Shown piece by piece: positions 54,223-59,830 of a stretch of DNA of 59,830 bases (its first letter is position 1; every line of letters begins with the position of its first letter). Source of the stretch: Mycobacterium sp. PO1. Its GTDB lineage: Bacteria > Actinomycetota > Actinomycetes > Mycobacteriales > Mycobacteriaceae. The notes beneath the pieces were generated by a model, which was given only the letters and a program-made list of their open reading frames with translations, was not told the origin of the DNA and searched no databases. The stretch is from positions 1 through 59,830 of the forward strand of contig NZ_BLTG01000039.1 in assembly GCF_017312405.1 (NCBI RefSeq). The letters run 5' to 3'. The translations under genes were made by a program, and so were the position numbers.

Positions 54223-55503
54223 CTACCCGTCGCCCGCGCGGGCGGAGTTGCCCGCGGGCTGCGGTTCGGGCGACATCCAGGGCGGGTCGATCCCGTCGTC
54301 GAGCCTGCCGTCCTCGCGCGCGTCGAGGTAGCGGAACAGCAGCACGGAGAACACCACCACCAGCAGCAGCGACCAGCCGTAGGTGATCTTCAGGTACTCG
54401 ATCGCGCGGCCGGTGGTCGGCCACTTCCACATCAACCACCGATCCATCGTGGTGAACCCGTAGATCGCCAGCCAGGCGACCCAGCTGCGGATGACCGAAT
54501 TGGGCAGCACCACCGTCATCAGGAACGGGAACAGCATCATCGAGTAGTAGCCCTGACCCAGCGACAGCACCAGCCATGAAGTGAGCAGCAGGACACCCGA
54601 CGAGGTGAGCATCCAGAAGAACGGGTCGCGGCTGCGGTAGTAGCGGTAGAGCAGCCACAGCGCGGCCACGCCCAGGACCGCGAACGCCACCCGCAACGCC
54701 ATGATCAGCCACATCGGCAACCCGTAATAGATGCCGTTGCCCAGGATCGAGCTGTTGAAGTAGTCCCGCGTGGAGAAGATGTACGGCACGGTGCGGGTGA
54801 CGAAGCTCATCGGGTCGTTGATCAGCGGCCACGCCACGACATTGAACACGGCGGGCACCGCGAAGGCGGTCACCAGAGCGCGCCACTGCCGGTTGACCAG
54901 GGGCAGCAGGAGCAGGGGCGCCAGCAGGGGTTTGACGACCAGCGTCAGCCCGATCGACACCCCGGCCCACCACTCGTGGCTGCGGTCACCGTCCAGCAGC
55001 CAGCGCAGGAACAGCACCTCGAACAGCAGGATGACGCCGTTGATGTTGCCGAACACCAAGGTGTTGGTGACATTCTCGGTGCAGAACATCGCCAGCAGCA
55101 GCGCCGGGGCGGCCACGGAGGCGAGGGTGAAGTTGAACAGCCGCAGCAGGAAGTATCCGGCGAGCACGATGGCCACGGTGTTGAAGAAGATGAACCAGTT
55201 CCGCGACGCCTCTTCGGGCAGGTAGCCGAACGGCGCCATGACCAGAGTTCCGCCCGGCGGATACAGATAGTGCGGATCGACCCAGGTGAAGTTCTCGTCG
55301 TAGATGTCGCGCCCGAGCTTGAAATGCACCGCCGCGCGGTAGACCGGTGCGAAGTCGTCAGTGATCCAGCGGTTGGCGACCAACACATAGCTGCGATGGA
55401 TGACCGCCATGATGGCCAGCGGCCACAGCACCGAACGCAGAACCGTGGCGGCGTCGGGTGGGGAGGTGCGAGGCCGGAAGGCGGTCAGGACAAGATCACG
55501 CAC
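54223..55503 (-). CDS. aftC: Arabinofuranosyltransferase AftC
   Basis: A 426-residue GT87-type, decaprenylphospho-arabinose-dependent transferase that adds alpha-1,3 branches to arabinogalactan and lipoarabinomannan. About ten membrane helices are visible. Early conserved acidic residues lie in NRWITDDFAPVYRAA, and YDENFTWVDPHYLYPPGG is a family motif. The C-terminal tail is short and hydrophilic. It matches Rv2673 and lies 10 bp upstream of msrB on the same strand. Confidence 0.93.
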   Translation of the reverse strand: MRDLVLTAFRPRTSPPDAATVLRSVLWPLAIMAVIHRSYVLVANRWITDDFAPVYRAAVHFKLGRDIYDENFTWVDPHYLYPPGGTLVMAPFGYLPEEASRNWFIFFNTVAIVLAGYFLLRLFNFTLASVAAPALLLAMFCTENVTNTLVFGNINGVILLFEVLFLRWLLDGDRSHEWWAGVSIGLTLVVKPLLAPLLLLPLVNRQWRALVTAFAVPAVFNVVAWPLINDPMSFVTRTVPYIFSTRDYFNSSILGNGIYYGLPMWLIMALRVAFAVLGVAALWLLYRYYRSRDPFFWMLTSSGVLLLTSWLVLSLGQGYYSMMLFPFLMTVVLPNSVIRSWVAWLAIYGFTTMDRWLMWKWPTTGRAIEYLKITYGWSLLLVVVFSVLLFRYLDAREDGRLDDGIDPPWMSPEPQPAGNSARAGDG

Positions 55504-55576
55504 CTGCGCACCGTACCCGACGCCCCCGGCGCGCCGAGCGCAGACATGCGGTCACAGGTGTGCGGGCGGCGGGGTG

Positions 55577-57133
55577 TCAGGCGGGGCAGTAGATGTCCGA
55601 GTCCGGCAACTGACCGCTCTGCAGGTAGGTGATCACCGGGGGCAGCGCGCATGCCGAGTAGATCGCGGCGCCGTGCCCGGTGCCCTGCCACAGGACCCGG
55701 CGGTTGGAGGACCCGGCGTTGATCGCGGTGGCCGCCACGGCAGCGACGCCCTCGTTGCCGACGATCGGGTCGTGTTGCACGCCCAGCAGCAGCGTCGGGA
55801 TCTCCAGACCACCGGGCTCCTCGGGCGGTGAAGCGCTCGGCCAGTTCAGGCACTTGACCATGTCCAGTGCGCCCACGGTGCCGAACTGCGGATACTCCCG
55901 CCCCCAGGCCACCACGAGTTCGCGGACCCGGTCGGGCGTGGGGCGGGCCAGCGCGTCGCTGCACCGGTTGACGAACTGCCCGTCGGTGTAGCGCAGCTGC
56001 TCGGCCTCGCTGATCAGGGCGTTGAATCGGGCGCTGTCGCCGGCGCGGGCATCGGAGATGGCCAGCGCGAGCTCATTGCCCGCGGTGATGCGGTCCCCGC
56101 GCGGATATCCCAGGGCCGTCGAGATCGCGCTGGTGACCGCGGCGACCGACGCGCCACCGGGCCCGCGACCGGCGCGGGCGTCGGAGAGCAGCGCGTCGAC
56201 GGCGGCCGTCGGGTCGGCGCCCAGCGGGCAGTTGGCCGCCACACATTGCGCAGCCCAGGCCTCGAGTGCTGCCTGCTCGCCCTTGACGCGCTGCTCGGTC
56301 GCTGCCTCGTCGGCGATGCCCAGCGGCAGCGGTGAGTCCAGGACCAGCCGGGCCACCTTGTTGGGGTGGGAGCCGGCGTAGGCCAGCGCCACCTGGGCGC
56401 CGTTACCGATACCGAACAGGGCGAGTGCGGGCACATCCCAGGTGGTGCGCAGGCGTTCGAGGTCTTCGGCGGCGTGCGCGTTGTCGTAGGCGGAGTCGCC
56501 GGGGGCGATCGCGTCGGTACAGCTGGTGGTGGCGGTCATGGTGATCTCGCGCAGGTTGGCGACCGGGTCGTCACCGGCCTGGAACTGGACCTGGTCGAAC
56601 ATCTCCTGGCGGTCGAAGCTGTCCCGGCAATCCAGCGCTCCGGACATCCCGATGCCGCGCCGGTCCACCGAGACCACCGGGTGGCTGCTGAGCACCTCGA
56701 TGCCCGACCGCGACAGCCACACCGGCAACTGCTCCGAGGTGGGCAAATCCGAGCCGGTGGTCATGACCAGAGGCCCGGCGTCGGCGGGGGTGTCGCTGGA
56801 CCGGGCCCGGACCACCCCGATGTTGACGGTGCCACTGGCACCGGCGATGGGGTCGAGGTCGGCGTCATAGCTGGCGCATTCCAGGGCCACGCCGGGGATC
56901 GGGTCGACGGCCGCGGCGCTGAACACCCGCGACGTGCAGTCCTGCCAGGACAGCTCGTTCTTGGGGGCTTCCACGGCCGGCGGCCCGGAGGCTTGAGTGG
57001 TGGTTTCGGGGGCGCCCTGCGGGCCCGCCCCGGAGTCGGTGGCATAGCGAGGATTGGCCGCGAGCCCGGGCGCGCACCCGGCCAGCGCCGTGCTCAGCGC
57101 AACCGCCAGCACCGCTCCCACACGCAAACGCAT
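55577..57133 (-). CDS. Secreted alpha/beta-hydrolase lipoprotein (Rv2672-like), nucleophile position altered
   Basis: A 518-residue exported protein with a lipobox (VALSTALAGC, Cys about 20) after ATG 57133; the in-frame extension to 57199 precedes the signal peptide and is rejected. It is related to tripeptidyl-aminopeptidase-like hydrolases: VVSVDRRGIGMSGALDCRD, then LALFGIGNGAQVALAYAGSHP, and a C-terminal part with LLLGVQHDPIVG and GTGHGAAIYSACALP carrying the acid and His. The elbow reads G-I-G-N-G where G-x-S-x-G is expected (G243 at the Ser position), so catalysis is doubtful. Its partners and substrate are unknown. Confidence 0.82.
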   Translation of the reverse strand: MRLRVGAVLAVALSTALAGCAPGLAANPRYATDSGAGPQGAPETTTQASGPPAVEAPKNELSWQDCTSRVFSAAAVDPIPGVALECASYDADLDPIAGASGTVNIGVVRARSSDTPADAGPLVMTTGSDLPTSEQLPVWLSRSGIEVLSSHPVVSVDRRGIGMSGALDCRDSFDRQEMFDQVQFQAGDDPVANLREITMTATTSCTDAIAPGDSAYDNAHAAEDLERLRTTWDVPALALFGIGNGAQVALAYAGSHPNKVARLVLDSPLPLGIADEAATEQRVKGEQAALEAWAAQCVAANCPLGADPTAAVDALLSDARAGRGPGGASVAAVTSAISTALGYPRGDRITAGNELALAISDARAGDSARFNALISEAEQLRYTDGQFVNRCSDALARPTPDRVRELVVAWGREYPQFGTVGALDMVKCLNWPSASPPEEPGGLEIPTLLLGVQHDPIVGNEGVAAVAATAINAGSSNRRVLWQGTGHGAAIYSACALPPVITYLQSGQLPDSDIYCPA

Positions 57134-57156
57134 GCCGACCACAGTACTGATCGCCG

Positions 57157-57945
57157 TCAGTCGGCCGGCCCGCGGCGAGCCCGGCTGTAGCGCAGGCACA
57201 GAAAGCCCTCGGAATCGGTGAGCACGCGGTCCAGCCGCAGGGTGGCCTGCACCTCACCGGCACCGGCGACGATGCGCCCCGACTTGCCGCCGACCAGCAC
57301 TGGTGCCACCGTCAGGCACAACTCGTCGAGCAGGTCGGCGTCGGTGAACATGCCCATAACGCCGGGTCCGCCCTCGGTCAGCACGCGCAGCAATCCGCGC
57401 TGGGCCAGCGCGTGCAGCGCGGCGTGCAGATCCACCGACGCGGGGTCGGGGCCGGACGCGTCGATGACCTCGGCGAGCTCACCGAGGTGGCTGCGTGCCT
57501 CGCCGGCGGCCTCGGTGCTGGTCAGCACGAGCGGTGCGACCTCGGTGCGCTGGAACAGCGGCGCGTCCCGGGTGAGCCGGCCGGACCGGGTCAGCACGGC
57601 GATGGGCGGCACCTCGGCTTGTCCGCGCCGGCGCCGCGCCTCGCGATCGGCGGCGCTGAGGCGGACCCCCGAATAGTCCTCCACCAGTGCGGTCGACGCC
57701 CCGACGACGATGACGTCGGCCAGGGCGCGCAGCGCACCGAACACCGCGCGGTCGGCGTCTCCGCCGAGCGCGCCGGACTTGCCGCCGCTGGTGGCTGCGC
57801 CGTCGACAGACGTGATCATGTTGCCCCGCACCCAGCATCGGGTCAGATTGTCGGGATAGCCGTAGTGCGCTGACAGGTCCCCGGCGTCGACAGCGTCGAC
57901 GCCGCCCAGGAGTGTGAACTGCGTCCCGTCGCCGTGTTCGGACAT
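57157..57945 (-). CDS. RibD C-terminal-type reductase (Rv2671-like)
   Basis: A 262-residue protein of the riboflavin-specific/dihydrofolate reductase-like fold. Motifs include CWVRGNMITSVDGAATSGGKSGALGG, RALADVIVVGASTALVEDYSGVRL, LLRVLTEGGPGVMGMF and CLTVAPVLVGGKSGRIV. The deaminase domain of full RibD is absent. The M. tuberculosis homologue has been linked to weak dihydrofolate reductase activity and para-aminosalicylate resistance when over-expressed. ATG 57945 begins MSEHGDGTQF. It is divergent from zapE and 23 bp upstream of the lipoprotein gene. Confidence 0.87.
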   Translation of the reverse strand: MSEHGDGTQFTLLGGVDAVDAGDLSAHYGYPDNLTRCWVRGNMITSVDGAATSGGKSGALGGDADRAVFGALRALADVIVVGASTALVEDYSGVRLSAADREARRRRGQAEVPPIAVLTRSGRLTRDAPLFQRTEVAPLVLTSTEAAGEARSHLGELAEVIDASGPDPASVDLHAALHALAQRGLLRVLTEGGPGVMGMFTDADLLDELCLTVAPVLVGGKSGRIVAGAGEVQATLRLDRVLTDSEGFLCLRYSRARRGPAD

Positions 57946-57979
57946 ACGCAGAATCACAGCACGCCGTTAAGGTGCCTGC

Positions 57980-59029
57980 ATGCACGGGCCCAGCGATGTC
58001 GCACATCTGGTCGACCGGCACCCGAGCGTCACTCCAGAACGACTGATCGCTCAGCTGGTTCCGCCGCCCACGTTCGCCGATGTGGGTTTCGACACCTACC
58101 GCCCCGATCCGGCCGAGCCGTCGCAGGCTGCCGCGGTGCAGGCGTGCCGGCAGTTCTGCGACCAGGCCGTGACCCGGCGGGCCGGCAAGAAGAAGTTGTT
58201 CGGCAAGCGGGAGGTGCTGCCCGGGGTGGGGGTGTACCTGGACGGCGGTTTCGGCGTCGGCAAGACCCATCTGCTCGCGTCGTCGTACTACCAGGTCGGC
58301 CAGGACTCGAACGCCAAGCGGGCATTCGCCACCTTCGGTGAGCTGACCCAGTTGGCGGGTGTGTTCGGGTTCGTCGAGTGCATCGAGTTGTTGTCGGAGT
58401 ACGTGCTGGTCTGTATCGACGAGTTCGAGCTCGACGACCCCGGCAACACCACGCTGATCTCGCGGCTGCTGTCCGCTCTGGTCGAACGGGGTGTCTCGGT
58501 GGCGGCGACCTCCAACACACTGCCCGAGCAGCTGGGGGAGGGCCGCTTCGCCGCACAGGACTTCCTGCGCGAAATCCACACGCTGGCAGCGATGTTCACG
58601 ACCGTGCGGATCGAAGGGCCGGACTACCGGCACCGTGATCTGCCGCCGGCGCCGCAACCGCCCAGTGACGCCGAGGTGGCTGGTCGCGCCGCAGCGGTGC
58701 CGGGGGCCACGCTGGACGACTTCGACGGGCTGTGTGCGCATCTGGCGACCATGCACCCGTCTCGCTACCTGACGCTGATCGAGGGTGTCACCGCGGTGTT
58801 CATCACCGGCGTGCATCCCCTCGACGACCAGAACGTCGCACTGAGGCTGGTGTCGCTGACCGACCGGCTCTACGACGCCGGCATCCCGGTCGTCGCGTCG
58901 GGCGCGAAGTTGGACACCGTGTTCAGTGACGAGATGCTCGCCGGCGGGTTCCGCAAGAAGTACCTGCGCGCCACGTCACGGCTGTTGGCGTTGACCGCCG
59001 CCGGTCACGCCGGGCGCACCATCACATAG
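57980..59029 (+). CDS. zapE: Cell-division ATPase ZapE/AFG1-like
   Basis: A 349-residue AFG1-family ATPase (Rv2670c-like). Walker A is GGFGVGKTHLLASSYY, Walker B is YVLVCIDEFELDDPGN, sensor-type residues are in VAATSNTLPEQLGEGRF with FLREIHTLA after it; the C-terminal part contains RYLTLIEGVTAVFITGVHPL. Homologues associate with the division septum in Proteobacteria. ATG 57980 is 7 nt from TAAGGT (57968-57973), suggesting a leaderless mRNA. Its end overlaps the opposite GNAT gene by 25 bp. Confidence 0.92.
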   Translation: MHGPSDVAHLVDRHPSVTPERLIAQLVPPPTFADVGFDTYRPDPAEPSQAAAVQACRQFCDQAVTRRAGKKKLFGKREVLPGVGVYLDGGFGVGKTHLLASSYYQVGQDSNAKRAFATFGELTQLAGVFGFVECIELLSEYVLVCIDEFELDDPGNTTLISRLLSALVERGVSVAATSNTLPEQLGEGRFAAQDFLREIHTLAAMFTTVRIEGPDYRHRDLPPAPQPPSDAEVAGRAAAVPGATLDDFDGLCAHLATMHPSRYLTLIEGVTAVFITGVHPLDDQNVALRLVSLTDRLYDAGIPVVASGAKLDTVFSDEMLAGGFRKKYLRATSRLLALTAAGHAGRTIT

Positions 59030-59547
59030 TCGTGCTCCACCTCGGCGCCGAGGTGGAAGGTCTTCGTACCGGCGATCTCGAATCCGTGCTTGCCGTAAAA
59101 GCGTTGCGCGCGAAGGTTCTGCTGATTGACCCCCAGCCAGACACAGGCCGCGTGCTGCGCCGACGCGTAGCGCACCACCGCGTCCATCAGCGCGGCCGAC
59201 ACCCCGGCGCCGTGGCACTCGGGTAGCACGTACATCTTGGACAGTTCGACGGCCGGGCGCAGCGGCACGGCGCGCTGGACGTCGGGGTCGTCGGGAACCC
59301 CCCGCACGGTCATCGCATAGCCGAGGATCCGTCCGTCGCGGCGGGCGGCCAGCACCGTGCGCTCGGGGTCGGTGAGGTAGTGGGCGAAGCGGTCAGCAGA
59401 CAGGTTCTCCGCGATGAACGCGTCGATGTCCTCGGAGGTGCTCGACGGTGGACAGGCCAACGGGAACGTCCGTGCCGCGACCTCAGCGAGGGCGTCGGCC
59501 AGTTCCGTTGTGGCCCTGTCGATCTGAAGGGTCAGGCGACATTCCAC
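59005..59547 (-). CDS. GNAT-family N-acetyltransferase (Rv2669-like)
   Basis: A 180-residue acetyltransferase. The acetyl-CoA-binding region is LSKMYVLPECHGAGVSAALMDAVVRYA, with the motif-A variant CHGAGVSAAL in place of Q/RxxGxG/A. Then ACVWLGVNQQNLRAQRFYGKHGFEIAG. The acceptor is unknown. GTG 59547 overlaps the end of the downstream-in-window gene (stop 59534-59532) by 16 bp, which indicates translational coupling on the minus strand; a longer in-frame reading to 59622 enters that neighbour and is rejected. Confidence 0.85.
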   Translation of the reverse strand: MECRLTLQIDRATTELADALAEVAARTFPLACPPSSTSEDIDAFIAENLSADRFAHYLTDPERTVLAARRDGRILGYAMTVRGVPDDPDVQRAVPLRPAVELSKMYVLPECHGAGVSAALMDAVVRYASAQHAACVWLGVNQQNLRAQRFYGKHGFEIAGTKTFHLGAEVEHDYVMVRPA

Positions 59548-59830
59548 TGCGCGAGCCGGATGCCGGTGAGCTTGTCGAGCAGGACGACGTTGGACACGAG
59601 GTCGCGGTAGCAGTCCCACCACACCCCGCCGCTGAACGTCTGGCCGACCTGCGCGTTGGCCATGCCGAACTGCAACGCGTCGGGCGCATCGCTGTTGCGC
59701 GGTTCGTAGGCGTCGCCGGTCGGGGTGACGCCGCGGAACTGGAACGTGATCGCCATGGCGTAGGGCGTCGGTAGCTGGATGGGTGTGATCGTGACGTCGG
59801 CGCGGAACACCTGATAGCGCGGGGCGCGAG
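59532..59830 (-). CDS. Partial gene, possibly an exported beta-rich protein (Rv2668 position)
   Basis: The C-terminal 98 residues of a gene whose start lies beyond the window; the frame stays open to 59830. The visible part is beta-strand-rich (VFRADVTITPIQLPTPYAMA, FGMANAQVGQTFSGGVWWDC, VVLLDKLTGIRLAQWNVA). Its position corresponds to Rv2668, described as an exported Ala/Val-rich protein, possibly with an MPT63-like immunoglobulin fold. I cannot confirm the family from this fragment. Confidence 0.6.
   Translation of the reverse strand, partial: RAPRYQVFRADVTITPIQLPTPYAMAITFQFRGVTPTGDAYEPRNSDAPDALQFGMANAQVGQTFSGGVWWDCYRDLVSNVVLLDKLTGIRLAQWNVA

Overview
The window is high-GC actinobacterial DNA. 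Gene content and order match the Mycobacterium tuberculosis segment running from about Rv2719c down to Rv2668: chiZ, nrdR, sthA, ideR, sigB, sigA, ppgK, suhB, cei, dut, the ceoB/ceoC TrkA pair, dxs, an RNase D gene, hemE, a HemY-type oxidase, chdC, msrB, aftC, a RibD-like reductase and zapE. Non-tuberculous catabolic genes and a PGRS-like protein without a PE domain are interleaved, which suggests an environmental, probably rapidly growing mycobacterium (Mycolicibacterium type). I saw no rRNA, tRNA, insertion sequence, CRISPR array or phage gene.

Layout. 1-1.3 kb: SOS-controlled chiZ, then nrdR. 1.3-5.7 kb: minus-strand PhzF-like protein, alpha/beta hydrolase, PAC2 protein and SthA. 5.9-11.5 kb: DUF4192 protein, ideR and sigB (sigB with an ECF-type promoter), then small conserved proteins and a YihY membrane protein. 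11.5-18.4 kb: membrane protein, PGRS-like glycine-rich protein, sigA, ppgK, suhB, cei. 18.6-23 kb: conserved mycobacterial proteins around dut. 23-31.1 kb: TrkA-type potassium regulators, APC permease, TrmA-like methyltransferase, NhaA and dxs.

31.2-44.1 kb is an accessory catabolic island inserted between two core genes (dxs and the RNase D gene). It encodes a GntR/FadR-type regulator, a RidA-type enamine/imine deaminase, a CoxG-like protein, two ABC permeases with no ATPase or binding protein, a three-subunit molybdenum hydroxylase, a FUSC-type aromatic-acid efflux protein, an enamidase-type amidohydrolase, a glutaryl-CoA-dehydrogenase-type flavoprotein and a fused E1 alpha-beta 2-oxoacid dehydrogenase. 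A near-identical 17-bp site lies before the regulator and before the enamidase gene. Read together, the enzymes fit a ring-hydroxylation, ring-opening, deamination and 2-oxoadipate to glutaryl-CoA to crotonyl-CoA route for a pyridine-2-carboxylate (picolinate-like) compound. The ring-reducing enzyme is not in the window. This is the most likely undescribed system here, and it is an inference.

44-59.8 kb returns to core synteny: RNase D, DUF3000 protein, and the coproporphyrin-dependent haem genes (hemE, HemY/CgoX-type oxidase, chdC). A tandem pair of membrane cyclic-di-GMP proteins follows; one has intact GGDEF and EAL domains and its paralogue has lost GGDEF. Then come msrB, aftC, a secreted hydrolase-like lipoprotein, a RibD-like reductase, zapE, a GNAT acetyltransferase and the 3' part of one further gene cut by the window edge. 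Many genes have a TAnnnT hexamer 7-8 nt before the start codon, which points to widespread leaderless transcription.
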